From: JAXGRD01 sp050946655
GTDB lineage: Bacteria > Bacillota > Clostridia > Peptostreptococcales > Anaerovoracaceae
Assembly (NCBI GenBank): GCA_050946655.1
Contig: JBMNVE010000027.1
Span: forward strand, 1-22,416
Length of the DNA stretch: 22,416 nucleotides
Direction: 5' to 3'
Made by a program: the position numbers and the translations under genes. Positions 15,074 through 22,416 of this stretch are shown piece by piece (within the stretch, counting starts at the first letter, position 1; each line of letters starts with the position of its first letter). The notes under the pieces are model-generated. The model saw only the letters and a program-made list of their open reading frames with translations. It did not search any database and had not been told where the DNA came from.

Positions 15074-16563
15074 TGGTCCAAGGGACTACATCCAATGCGG
15101 GAAAAAGCCTTATGGTGGCAGGCCTGTGCCGGATCTTTAAGGAAGACGGGTATAAGGTGGCGCCATTTAAAGCCCAGAACATGGCGTTAAACTCCTTCAT
15201 CACCGAGGACGGCGGCTTGGAAATGGGAAGAGCTCAGGTGGTCCAGGCAGAAGCCGCAGGGATCCCCCCCAGCGTGCTGATGAACCCCATCCTGTTGAAG
15301 CCCACCAACGATACGGCATCCCAGGTGATCGTCAACGGTGAGGTCTGGGAGGACATGAGTGCCAAGGAATATTATCGGAACAAGACGGTTTTGGTGCCGG
15401 AGATACAGAAGGCCTATGATCAGCTAGCCGAGGAAAACGATATCATTGTCATCGAGGGAGCGGGAAGCCCGGCGGAGATCAACTTGAAGGAAAACGATAT
15501 CGTCAACATGTTCATGGCAAAGCTGGCTAAGGCTCCCGTCCTATTGGTAGGAGATATCGACCGAGGGGGCGTATTTGCCGCATTGGTGGGAACCATGGTT
15601 CTCTTTGATCAGGAAGAGCGGGAAATGGTCAAGGGGCTTGTGGTCAATAAGTTTCGAGGGGATTTGGACATCTTGGAACCGGGCCTGGCTCTTTTGGAAG
15701 AAAAGGCAGGAGCACCGGTGGTGGGGGTGATACCCTATTTAGATGTGGACATCGAGGATGAGGACAGCCTCAGCAATGCCTTTGAGAATAAGCAGGGAGT
15801 GGCCCCCATCGATATGGCGGTGATCCGGCTGCCTAGAATCTCCAACTTCACCGATGTAGCTGTATTTGAGGCACACCCCGAGGTAAATCTACGCTATGTG
15901 GATAGCGGTAGAGCCTTTGGAAATCCGGACTTGGTGATTCTTCCCGGAACCAAGAATACGATGGAAGACCTTCTATGGCTCAGACAGAGCGGCCTGGAGG
16001 CGCGGATCAAAAAGCATGCCGCCGCCGGCGGAGCGGTTTTCGGCATCTGCGGAGGGTATCAGATGTTGGGAAGGTATTTATCCGATCCCCATCACGTGGA
16101 GCACGGTGGGGAGATGGAGGGAATAGGACTCCTCCCCGGCCGCACCGTATTTGCCAGGGAAAAGACCAGGACCAGGGTCAAGGGAGAGTTCCTCACGGTG
16201 GAGGGGATATTCTCTGCCCTGAGGGGGCAGCCTCTGGAGGGCTATGAGATCCACATGGGGAAGACGGACAGAGGAGATGCGGCCAGCCTTTCGATCATTG
16301 AAAGCGTAGGAGATGAGCCTAAAGAGGATGGCATGAATCTGGGTAATGTCTACGGCACCTATGTCCACGGAATATTCGATGGAGAAGGAATCGCCGAAAC
16401 CATCCTGGGGGCCTTGCTGAGGGAGAAAGGCCTGGAGCCGGATGAGACGGAGACCATAGACGTGGCCGCCTACAAGGAGATGCAGTACAGCAAATTGGCG
16501 GCGGGCATTCGGGAAAGTCTGGACATGAAGAAGATTTACGAGATTTTGGAAAGGGGAGTATAA
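15058..16563 (+). CDS. cbiP: CbiP, cobyric acid synthase (glutamine-hydrolysing)
   Basis: Amidates four carboxyl groups of adenosylcobyrinic acid a,c-diamide using glutamine and ATP. The N-terminal dethiobiotin-synthetase-like ATPase domain (KAIMVQGTTSNAGKSLMVAGLCR, a P-loop) and IVIEGAGSPAEINL are clear. A class-I glutamine amidotransferase-like domain follows, with nucleophile Cys331 (FGICGGYQMLG) and His437 in YGTYVHGIFD. The length of 501 residues is typical. GDIDRGGVFA is a family motif, and the SPAEINLKENDIVNM stretch differs from CbiA, so this is CbiP and not CbiA. It ends directly against cbiC, and GAAAAATG overlaps cobD by 16 nt. Confidence 0.95.
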   Translation: MAKAIMVQGTTSNAGKSLMVAGLCRIFKEDGYKVAPFKAQNMALNSFITEDGGLEMGRAQVVQAEAAGIPPSVLMNPILLKPTNDTASQVIVNGEVWEDMSAKEYYRNKTVLVPEIQKAYDQLAEENDIIVIEGAGSPAEINLKENDIVNMFMAKLAKAPVLLVGDIDRGGVFAALVGTMVLFDQEEREMVKGLVVNKFRGDLDILEPGLALLEEKAGAPVVGVIPYLDVDIEDEDSLSNAFENKQGVAPIDMAVIRLPRISNFTDVAVFEAHPEVNLRYVDSGRAFGNPDLVILPGTKNTMEDLLWLRQSGLEARIKKHAAAGGAVFGICGGYQMLGRYLSDPHHVEHGGEMEGIGLLPGRTVFAREKTRTRVKGEFLTVEGIFSALRGQPLEGYEIHMGKTDRGDAASLSIIESVGDEPKEDGMNLGNVYGTYVHGIFDGEGIAETILGALLREKGLEPDETETIDVAAYKEMQYSKLAAGIRESLDMKKIYEILERGV

Positions 16564-17202
16564 ATGGAGAAGATCAAATTGCGGGAGGTTCTTCCCGGTG
16601 AAATTGAAAAAAAGAGTTTTGAAATCATCCGTGAGGAAATGGGCCAGGTTCAGGTAGATCCGTTGGAGATGCCGGTGTTGATGCGTGCCATTCACACCAG
16701 TGCGGACTTCGATTATCTGGAGAATTTAAAGTTCTCGCCGGGGGCGGTAGCAGGGGCCATGGAAGCCATAAAAAGGGGTGCAACCATTGTAACTGACACC
16801 AATATGGCAAAGGCCGGGATCAACAAAGCTCGCCTGGGAGAGCTGGGCGGACAGGTCCTCTGCTTCATGGCCGATGAAGATGTGGCCGAAAGGGCCAAGG
16901 CAGCGGGGACCACCAGGGCGGTGGCCAGCATGGACAAGGCCGCGCAGCTGGAGGGCCCGGTGATCTTTGCCATCGGAAATGCCCCCACAGCACTTGTTCG
17001 CCTGTTGGAGCTGGCAGAAGAAGGGAAGATCCGGCCGGAGCTGATCATCGGCGCGCCGGTGGGCTTCGTCAACGTGGTGGAATCCAAGGAACTTTTGCTG
17101 CAGCAAAAGAAGATCCCCTACATTGTTGCCCGGGGACGAAAAGGCGGCAGCAATATTGCCGCCGCCATATGTAACGCTATGATCTATCAGTGTGAAAAGT
17201 AG
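16564..17202 (+). CDS. cbiC: CbiC, cobalt-precorrin-8 methylmutase
   Basis: Moves the C11 methyl group to C12 to give cobyrinic acid. The 212-residue protein is normal for CbiC. The catalytic histidine is His44 in MRAIHTSADFDY. Other family stretches are TDTNMAKAGIN, AIGNAPTAL and IGAPVGFVNVVESKE. The ATG starts immediately after the cbiP TAA, with GGAAAGGGGAG just upstream. It is the last plus-strand gene and ends only 11 bp from the convergent TetR gene. The methylases CbiE and CbiT, which act just before it, are not in the window. Confidence 0.96.
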   Translation: MEKIKLREVLPGEIEKKSFEIIREEMGQVQVDPLEMPVLMRAIHTSADFDYLENLKFSPGAVAGAMEAIKRGATIVTDTNMAKAGINKARLGELGGQVLCFMADEDVAERAKAAGTTRAVASMDKAAQLEGPVIFAIGNAPTALVRLLELAEEGKIRPELIIGAPVGFVNVVESKELLLQQKKIPYIVARGRKGGSNIAAAICNAMIYQCEK

Positions 17203-17219
17203 CCTGCAATCCTCTACTT
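17197..17219. other. Short inverted repeat over the two convergent stop codons
   Basis: AAGTAG (17197-17202) and CTACTT (17214-17219) form a 6-bp stem with an 11-nt loop. The arms contain the TAG stops of cbiC and of the opposing TetR gene. There is no T-run on either strand, so it is a weak candidate for a bidirectional terminator and may be chance. Confidence 0.2.
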
Positions 17220-17831
17220 CAGCAGTGCTTCAAATCCTTTTTTGCCATCGGCGGTCAAGGAAGAAGAGAAGAGGCTGTAAAGCTGAAAGACCACTTTTTC
17301 CTTCACCTTTTTGGCGCTCATCTTTTCATTGTAGGACTCGGTAAATCCGACCCAACCCATGGCGACCACCCACATGTTTTCCATGAGGCGTTCCTTTTCC
17401 TCAGCGGAATCGGGGAATTTCAGCAGGCCTGCATCTTCCCAAGGCTGGAAGATCTTCACCGCTTGCTTGGAAATTTCCGCAAGGTGAGTTCGATAAATTT
17501 CCAGCAGTTTGGGATCGTTCTTTTGCAAGATAAAAAGCTCTGTGTAGAAGAAGCGATACTTGTAGATGTGGTTCACACCTGCTTCCATGAAGTTCATCAT
17601 CCCCTTTACCGTGGGGGCGTATTCTCGTTCAAAGAAAAACCCGTTGGAGTGGGGAAGCATATCCTCTTCCCAAATGACCCGTATCAGGTGCTCCTTACTG
17701 CTGAAATAGTAGTAATAGTTACCCGGGCTGATCCCCATATGGTTAGACAGCCTGATGGTGCTAATGTTGGTCGCACCAAACTCATTGAACTGTTCAATAG
17801 CGGTAACCTTGATTTTTTCTCTTGTCCTCAT
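17214..17831 (-). CDS. TetR/AcrR-family transcriptional regulator
   Basis: A 205-residue regulator with an N-terminal DNA-binding domain: REKIKVTAIEQFNEFGATN (residues 4-22) then the helix-turn-helix at about 24-43 ending in MGISPGNYYYYFSSKE, the usual TetR motif. The C-terminal part (about 60-205) is a helical ligand and dimerisation domain; I cannot infer its ligand. The start at 17831 has AAAGGGAGAC upstream and overlaps the alr stop (ATGA), so it is probably co-transcribed with alr. An in-frame ATG at 17897 would lie inside alr and add a Lys-rich tail with no counterpart. Its target genes are unknown; local candidates would be its own operon, but no operator-like palindrome was found. Confidence 0.9.
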   Translation of the reverse strand: MRTREKIKVTAIEQFNEFGATNISTIRLSNHMGISPGNYYYYFSSKEHLIRVIWEEDMLPHSNGFFFEREYAPTVKGMMNFMEAGVNHIYKYRFFYTELFILQKNDPKLLEIYRTHLAEISKQAVKIFQPWEDAGLLKFPDSAEEKERLMENMWVVAMGWVGFTESYNEKMSAKKVKEKVVFQLYSLFSSSLTADGKKGFEALLK

Positions 17832-18991
17832 TTTAGTCTCCCTTTCTTTTTTTTGTCTTTTATGTAGATCTTCGGCAACCTTTGGCCGAAGGCACATACG
17901 ATCTCATAATTGATGGTTCCTGTAGCATCTGCAATGTCATCTGCCAATATGGTATTAGAACCATCGGTGCCCATGATGATCACCTCGTCACCCTCTTTTA
18001 CGCCGGGTATATCTGTCACATCGATCATACATTGATCCATGCATATATTTCCTGCGATGGGAGCAAACCTGCCTCCCACAATGACCTTCGCATCCTTGGA
18101 ATAGGGCCTGGGATAGCCGTCTGCATAACCCAGGGCAATGGTCCCGATCAGACTCTCTCTTTCGGCGATAAATTTACGGCCGTAGCCCACAGAGAATCCC
18201 GGGGGGACCCGCTTTAGGCGAATGATATTGGCCTTTACCGACATGACCGGTTTCAGGGCCAGCTGATTCTTGTCCACCTCGTGGGAGGGGTAGCAGCCGT
18301 ACAGGATGATCCCCGGTCTCACCGCATCAAAGTGGACGGATGGAAGCTCCATCACCGCTGCGCTGTTGGCAAAGGTGCGAAGGGGGATCTCCACACCCTC
18401 ACGGCAAAGGATCTCATAGAAGTCGTTGAACCTGGCTTCCTGCTCCCTTGCAAATGCTTTGTTTTCCGCATCGGCCGTGGCGAAGTGAGAAAACAGCCCC
18501 TTAGGCTTAAATCCCTCAAGATTGGTCATATCCCTGATCTCTTCCACAGCATGGGAATCATCGGGAAGATATCCGATTCGTCCCATGCCCGTATCCACAG
18601 CCACATACCCTTGGATCATAGCCCCCTTTTTCAGAGCCTCCCGGGAAATGGCCCGGGCATTGGAAAGGGAGTTGACCACCGGCGTGATATCATATTCTAC
18701 GATGGTATGGGCATACATATCCGGGGTGAGGCCAAGCATGACGATCTCCTCGTCTATCCCTCCCTCTCGTAGGGCAATCACCTCGTGAAGCGTTGCTACC
18801 GCAAAGGTTTTGACCCCGTTTTCTGCTAAGGTCTTTGCCATCTCCAGAGCGCCGTGGCCGTAGCCGTCGGCCTTGATGACACCGATGATCTCACGATCCT
18901 CTCCCACTTTTTTTCGAATGTTTTGAATGTTGAATGCCACATGGTCCAAATCGATTTCCGCCCAAGCCGGTCGGAGAGCTTCTTTGTACAT
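17828..18991 (-). CDS. alr: Alr, alanine racemase
   Basis: A PLP enzyme interconverting L- and D-alanine for peptidoglycan. It has 387 residues, normal for the family. The PLP lysine is Lys40 in VIKADGYGHG; the second catalytic residue, Tyr270, is in SVGYGRKF; and PIAGNICMDQCMIDVT near the C-terminus is the third conserved block. It starts with ATG at 18989-18991 after AAGGGGGTGA. It lies 21 bp after the purA stop and its own stop overlaps the TetR gene. The lysine-rich end (DKKKKGRLK) is probably a non-conserved tail. Placement after purA is unusual because its role lies in cell-wall synthesis. Confidence 0.95.
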   Translation of the reverse strand: MYKEALRPAWAEIDLDHVAFNIQNIRKKVGEDREIIGVIKADGYGHGALEMAKTLAENGVKTFAVATLHEVIALREGGIDEEIVMLGLTPDMYAHTIVEYDITPVVNSLSNARAISREALKKGAMIQGYVAVDTGMGRIGYLPDDSHAVEEIRDMTNLEGFKPKGLFSHFATADAENKAFAREQEARFNDFYEILCREGVEIPLRTFANSAAVMELPSVHFDAVRPGIILYGCYPSHEVDKNQLALKPVMSVKANIIRLKRVPPGFSVGYGRKFIAERESLIGTIALGYADGYPRPYSKDAKVIVGGRFAPIAGNICMDQCMIDVTDIPGVKEGDEVIIMGTDGSNTILADDIADATGTINYEIVCAFGQRLPKIYIKDKKKKGRLK

Positions 18992-19012
18992 GCCCCATCA
19001 CCCCCTTTTCTG

Positions 19013-20299
19013 TCATTTGGTTGTTCGATATATAATGTCTTCTCTTCCCGGGCCATTGGAGATCATGGTGATGGGGAAGCCGATTTCCTTTTCTACCTCC
19101 CGGACGTAGTTCTGACACGCTTGAGGAAGTTGATCAAATTCCCTTATCCCCGTAATATCGGTCTTCCAACCGGGAAGGGTTCGCCACACCGGCTTCGCCC
19201 TCTCCAATCCGGTGGTGTTGGGAAAATCTCTTTGTATGGTGCCGTCGATCTCATAGCCGACACAGATGGGGATTTCCTCCAGATACCCCAAAGGATCCAG
19301 CACCGTCAACGCCACCTGGGTGGTACCCTGCATGCGGCAGCCGTATCTGGTTGCCACTGCATCAAACCATCCCACCCTACGGGGCCGTCCGGTAGTGGCG
19401 CCGTACTCTCCGCCATCGCCGCCTCTTCTCCTCAGTTCCTCCGCCTCTTCACCTGTCAGCTCACTGACGAAGGCTCCTGCACCTACCGAGCTGGAATACG
19501 CCTTGACCACAGTGATCACATCTTCGATGGTAAAGGGAGGGACGCCCGCGCCTACCGCTGCGTATCCTGCCAAAGTGGATGATGAGGTGACCATGGGGTA
19601 GATCCCGTGGTCGATATCCTTCAGTGCGCCCAGCTGACCTTCCAGCAGAATGTTCTTTCCTTTCTTGATAGCATCCTGCAGGAATGCGGACACATTGCAC
19701 ATGTAAGGACGGATCATTTCCCGGTAAGAGGCCAATGTTTCCAGCAGATCATCTTCATCCAAAAGCGGTTTGCGATAGAGATGCTTCAGTAAGGTGTTTT
19801 TTAACACGCAAATGTTGGAAACTTTATCTTTTAAAGCCCGGGGATCCATGAAAAGCTCATGGACCTGAAAGCCGATTTTTGCATATTTATCGCCGTAACA
19901 AGGGGCGATCCCCGATTTGGTGGAGCCGAAGGATCTTCCCCCCAGCCGCTCTTCCTCATAGGTGTCCAAGAGAATGTGATAGGGCATGACCACATGGGCC
20001 CGATCGGAAACCAGGAGTTTCGGAGCCGGAACGCCCTTATCCGCCAGAGCCTTGAGTTCATCTATCAGATAGGGGATGTTCAAAACCACACCGCTGCCCA
20101 GTACGCTGGTGGTGTGATCGTAGAATACCCCCGATGGAAGCATGTGCAGGGCAAACTTCCCGTAACGGTTGACGATGGTGTGACCGGCATTGCTGCCGCC
20201 TTGATAGCGGACAATGATATCCGACTCTTTGCTTAGGACATCCGTGATTTTGCCTTTCCCTTCATCGCCCCAATTTGCACCTACAATTGCTTTGACCAT
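19013..20299 (-). CDS. purA: PurA, adenylosuccinate synthetase
   Basis: Condenses IMP with aspartate, using GTP, to make adenylosuccinate on the way to AMP. The 428 residues fit the family. The P-loop NWGDEGKGK is at residues 9-17 with the catalytic Asp12, and His40 in QGGSNAGHT matches the second catalytic residue. SGIAPCYGDK, PMVTSSSTLAGYAAVGAG, GATTGRPRRVGWFDAVA and GYEIDG follow. The start has AAAGGAGAAAAC upstream. It lies 14 nt after purB, so the two enzymes that convert IMP to AMP are encoded together. Confidence 0.96.
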   Translation of the reverse strand: MVKAIVGANWGDEGKGKITDVLSKESDIIVRYQGGSNAGHTIVNRYGKFALHMLPSGVFYDHTTSVLGSGVVLNIPYLIDELKALADKGVPAPKLLVSDRAHVVMPYHILLDTYEEERLGGRSFGSTKSGIAPCYGDKYAKIGFQVHELFMDPRALKDKVSNICVLKNTLLKHLYRKPLLDEDDLLETLASYREMIRPYMCNVSAFLQDAIKKGKNILLEGQLGALKDIDHGIYPMVTSSSTLAGYAAVGAGVPPFTIEDVITVVKAYSSSVGAGAFVSELTGEEAEELRRRGGDGGEYGATTGRPRRVGWFDAVATRYGCRMQGTTQVALTVLDPLGYLEEIPICVGYEIDGTIQRDFPNTTGLERAKPVWRTLPGWKTDITGIREFDQLPQACQNYVREVEKEIGFPITMISNGPGREDIIYRTTK

Positions 20300-20313
20300 A
20301 TATGTTTTCTCCT

Positions 20314-21741
20314 TTATACGTTTACTTCTGCTTCTATGCCTATGATGTGGAGGTTCTCATCCAATAGAGGTTTTACCACCTGTTCCAAGTATTCCTCGGT
20401 CTGCTGCACACTGCATCCTACAAAACGGATGGGATCCACCATGATGCGAAGCTGATCCTCGTCCATGGGAAAATCCGGATCGGCAGCGATCCTTTCCAGC
20501 AGATCATTTTGAGCACCTTCTTCTTTCACTCGCCTGCCCGCTTCCATGGAGTAGGTCCTTATTTTTTCGTGCAACTCTTGTCTGTCCCCCCCTGCTTTGA
20601 CCGCATCCATGAGGATGATCTCCGTGGCCATAAAGGGAAGCTCACTCATGAGCCTGGCTTCAATGACCTTGGGGTATACCACCATTCCGGCGGTGATGTT
20701 CAGATAGAGATCCAAAATCCCATCCACCGCCAGGAAGGCCTCCGAAACGGAGATCCGCTTGTTGGCGGAGTCATCAAGGGTCCGCTCAAACCACTGGGTG
20801 GCCGCGGTGATGGCCGGATTGATGGCATCGGCGATGACGTAATTGGCCAGAGAGGCCATTCGTTCACTGCGCATGGGGTTTCGTTTGTACGCCATGGCAG
20901 ATGAACCGATTTGATTTTTTTCAAAAGGCTCTTCGATTTCCTTCAGGTGTTGAAGCAGCCTAAGGTCGTTGCTGAACTTATGTGCGCTCTGTGCGATCCC
21001 GGAGAGAACGCCGAGAACGCGACTGTCCACCTTCCTTGAGTAGGTCTGGCCCGAAACGGGGTAGGTGGAAGTGTAGCCCAACTTCTTCGCAATGAGAAGA
21101 TCCAGTTTCTTTACCTTTTCGTAGTCGCCCCCAAAGAGCTCCAGAAAAGTAGCCTGGGTCCCGGTGGTCCCCTTTGAACCCAGCAAAGTGATGGTCCCCA
21201 GGGTATACTCCAGATCCGACAAGTCCATCATCAACTCATGGATCCACAGGGTAGCTCGCTTCCCTACCGTGGTAGGCTGAGCCGCCTGGAAATGGGTAAA
21301 GCCCAAAGTGGGAAGACCTTTATATTTGTTGGCAAAATCCGCCAGCTGGGCGATGATGTTGATCAGCTTTTTTCTGATCAGCTCCAGTCCTTCAGCCATA
21401 ATAATAAGGTCCGTATTGTCTCCCACATAGCAGGAAGTCGCCCCCAGGTGGATGATCCCTTTGGCAGCGGGACATTGCTGTCCGTAGGCGTAGACATGGG
21501 CCATCACATCGTGGCGCACCAAGGCTTCTCGCTCTTTGGCCACATCGTAATTGATGTCTTCGGCATACTCTCGCATTTGGGAAATCTGTTCATCGGTGAT
21601 GTCCAGCCCCAATTCCTTCTCCGCTTCCGCCAGGGCAATCCAAAGCTTTCGCCAAGTCTTAAATTTTTTGTCCGGCGAAAACAGATATTGCATTTCCTTG
21701 CTGGAATAGCGCTGTGATAGGGGGCTGATGTAGTTTTGCAT
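20314..21741 (-). CDS. purB: PurB, adenylosuccinate lyase (long form)
   Basis: Cleaves fumarate from adenylosuccinate and from SAICAR in purine synthesis. Residue numbering from the start at 21741: His78 in RHDVMAH, catalytic His150 in GFTHFQAAQ, and the fumarase/aspartase signature GSSAMAYKRNP at 279-289. The length of 475 residues and the PMRSER sequence after the signature resemble the long animal-type adenylosuccinate lyase rather than the roughly 430-residue form of many Bacillota. The start at 21741 is supported by GAGGAGA upstream and by the promoter, whose predicted transcription start is near 21764; the alternative ATG at 21765 would be at or before that point. It is the first gene of the purB-purA-alr-tetR unit. 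Confidence 0.95.
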   Translation of the reverse strand: MQNYISPLSQRYSSKEMQYLFSPDKKFKTWRKLWIALAEAEKELGLDITDEQISQMREYAEDINYDVAKEREALVRHDVMAHVYAYGQQCPAAKGIIHLGATSCYVGDNTDLIIMAEGLELIRKKLINIIAQLADFANKYKGLPTLGFTHFQAAQPTTVGKRATLWIHELMMDLSDLEYTLGTITLLGSKGTTGTQATFLELFGGDYEKVKKLDLLIAKKLGYTSTYPVSGQTYSRKVDSRVLGVLSGIAQSAHKFSNDLRLLQHLKEIEEPFEKNQIGSSAMAYKRNPMRSERMASLANYVIADAINPAITAATQWFERTLDDSANKRISVSEAFLAVDGILDLYLNITAGMVVYPKVIEARLMSELPFMATEIILMDAVKAGGDRQELHEKIRTYSMEAGRRVKEEGAQNDLLERIAADPDFPMDEDQLRIMVDPIRFVGCSVQQTEEYLEQVVKPLLDENLHIIGIEAEVNV

Positions 21742-21864
21742 AGTGACTCTCCTCAAGTTTTTCACGTCTAATTATATCATTATTTGAATAGTTGTAAAGA
21801 AAAACCATGTTAAGTAATATGTTTTCCTCTTCTCTTGTATATTCCCAAAAAAGGAGAGCACCCA
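21742..21864. other. Intergenic region between purB and the hydrolase gene
   Basis: This 123-bp AT-rich gap contains the purB promoter. No convincing hairpin-and-T-run terminator was seen downstream of the hydrolase stop on the minus strand; a T6 run (21854-21849 region) occurs without a good stem before it. Confidence 0.5.
21771..21798 (-). promoter_or_regulatory. Promoter of the purB operon
   Basis: On the minus strand, -35 TTTACA (21798-21793), a 16-bp spacer and -10 TATAAT (21776-21771) with an upstream TG (extended -10). Transcription should start near 21764, leaving a leader of about 23 nt. That is too short for a purine riboswitch. Confidence 0.7.
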
Positions 21865-22386
21865 TCATACATCCACCTGGCACATTTTCATGGTTTCCAG
21901 TGCGGCTAAGTGGCTTTCCGGTGTTACCCCCGCACAACATTGGGGGTCTACAGTGATGGGCAGATCCGGTGCCACGGCCTTCAGGATCAAGGCGTTGGAC
22001 ACAACGCAGATATCCGTGCATAGCCCGACAATTTCAACCTCATCGCAATTAAGCGATTTGATATATTCGGCACAGGAGATGCTACCGAAGGTAGGCTTCT
22101 CCAAAATGATTGCGTCAATATCCAAGGCCAGATCTTCCAGCTCGCCATGGAGCATCCAGCCGGGGGATCCCTTGATGCAGTGGGCAACGGGAAGGTGCCG
22201 GCCTTCTGTGGTTTCCATGTAATCTTCTCCGTGGGTATCCTTTGTGAAGAGTACATCTCCTCCTGCTGCTGCATGGGCTTTGATCTTCTCCACCACCCGC
22301 GGGTAAATATCCCTAGCCTCCGGGGTGCCCAGTGCTCCGTCGATGAAATCCTTTTGCATATCGATGACCAGTAAAAGCTTGTTCAT
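21865..22386 (-). CDS. Nicotinamidase-like cysteine hydrolase (isochorismatase family)
   Basis: A 173-residue protein of the isochorismatase-like cysteine hydrolase fold. The catalytic triad of the nicotinamidase group can be matched: Asp9 (VIDMQKDF), Lys97 (LEKPTFGS) and Cys127 (CTDICVVSNA). Metal-site candidates are Asp50 and His52 (TKDTHGEDY) and His69 (PVAHC). The GSPGWMLHGEL stretch is also found in nicotinamidases. This suggests conversion of nicotinamide to nicotinate in NAD salvage (PncA), but related hydrolases for other amides share these residues. The start at 22386 has GGAGG upstream; an in-frame ATG at 22404 is less likely. It has a possible promoter of its own at the window edge, so it seems separate from the purB operon. 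Confidence 0.85.
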   Translation of the reverse strand: MNKLLLVIDMQKDFIDGALGTPEARDIYPRVVEKIKAHAAAGGDVLFTKDTHGEDYMETTEGRHLPVAHCIKGSPGWMLHGELEDLALDIDAIILEKPTFGSISCAEYIKSLNCDEVEIVGLCTDICVVSNALILKAVAPDLPITVDPQCCAGVTPESHLAALETMKMCQVDV

Positions 22387-22410
22387 ATCGGTTCCTCCAT
22401 ACATGCTCCT

Positions 22411-22416
22411 ATTATA
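22411..22416 (-). promoter_or_regulatory. Possible -10 element of the hydrolase gene
   Basis: TATAAT on the minus strand at the very end of the window, 24 nt before the ATG at 22386. The -35 region is outside the window, so this is only a candidate. If real, transcription would start near 22404. Confidence 0.4.

Noticed and set aside
21742..21780. Purine riboswitch in front of purB
   Set aside because: The predicted leader is only about 23 nt, too short for an aptamer, and no purine-riboswitch core is seen.
1378..22386. Functional link between the nicotinamidase-like gene and CobT through nicotinate
   Set aside because: CobT uses nicotinate mononucleotide and releases nicotinate, and nicotinamidase makes nicotinate, but the genes are 20 kb apart on opposite strands with separate promoters, so proximity gives no real support.

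Overview
The window is about 22.4 kb of densely packed bacterial DNA of moderate GC. Features pointing to an anaerobic Firmicute (Clostridia/Eubacteriales-like) are an early-cobalt-insertion (anaerobic) cobalamin pathway with CbiK, CbiD, CbiL, CbiF, CbiH, CbiJ and CbiC, an energy-coupling-factor cobalt importer (CbiMNQO), strong AGGAGG-type ribosome binding sites, and a transcription-attenuating cobalamin riboswitch. I cannot name the genus.

Positions 1-316 are the control region. An extended -10 sigma-A-type promoter (1-29) is followed by a complete cobalamin riboswitch aptamer (47-207) and then a near-perfect intrinsic terminator (273-304). The terminator ends just before the cbiM ribosome binding site, and a possible competing antiterminator pairing overlaps it.

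Positions 317-17202 appear to be one long plus-strand operon of 15 genes: cbiM, cbiN, cobT, cbiQ, cbiO, cbiK, cbiD, cbiL, cbiF, hemA, cbiH, a cbiJ-sirC fusion, a hemC-cobA-hemD triple fusion, cbiB, cobD, cbiP and cbiC, counted with the two fusions as single genes (17 entries in all). Genes abut or overlap by 1-26 nt almost everywhere. Together they import cobalt, make the first committed tetrapyrrole precursor from glutamyl-tRNA, build uroporphyrinogen III, precorrin-2 and sirohydrochlorin, insert cobalt, carry out most corrin-ring steps, add six-amide-stage nitrogen (CbiP), make and attach the aminopropanol arm (CobD, CbiB) and activate the lower ligand (CobT). Several steps are not encoded here: cbiG, cbiE, cbiT, cbiA, the corrinoid adenosyltransferase, cobU, cobS, and the early hemL and hemB. 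They must be elsewhere or be replaced.

Positions 17214-21741 form a convergent minus-strand operon, read right to left: purB (adenylosuccinate lyase, long form), purA (adenylosuccinate synthetase), alr (alanine racemase) and a TetR-family regulator. It has its own promoter just upstream of purB. The gap between the two convergent operons is only 11 bp with no convincing terminator. Positions 21865-22386 hold a separate minus-strand nicotinamidase-like hydrolase.

I see no mobile elements, CRISPR arrays, tRNA or rRNA genes, and no broken genes. The most notable points are the two enzyme fusions, the incomplete pathway, hemA sitting where cbiG is commonly found, and cobT embedded within the cobalt transporter genes. 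I do not see evidence for a wholly new type of system.
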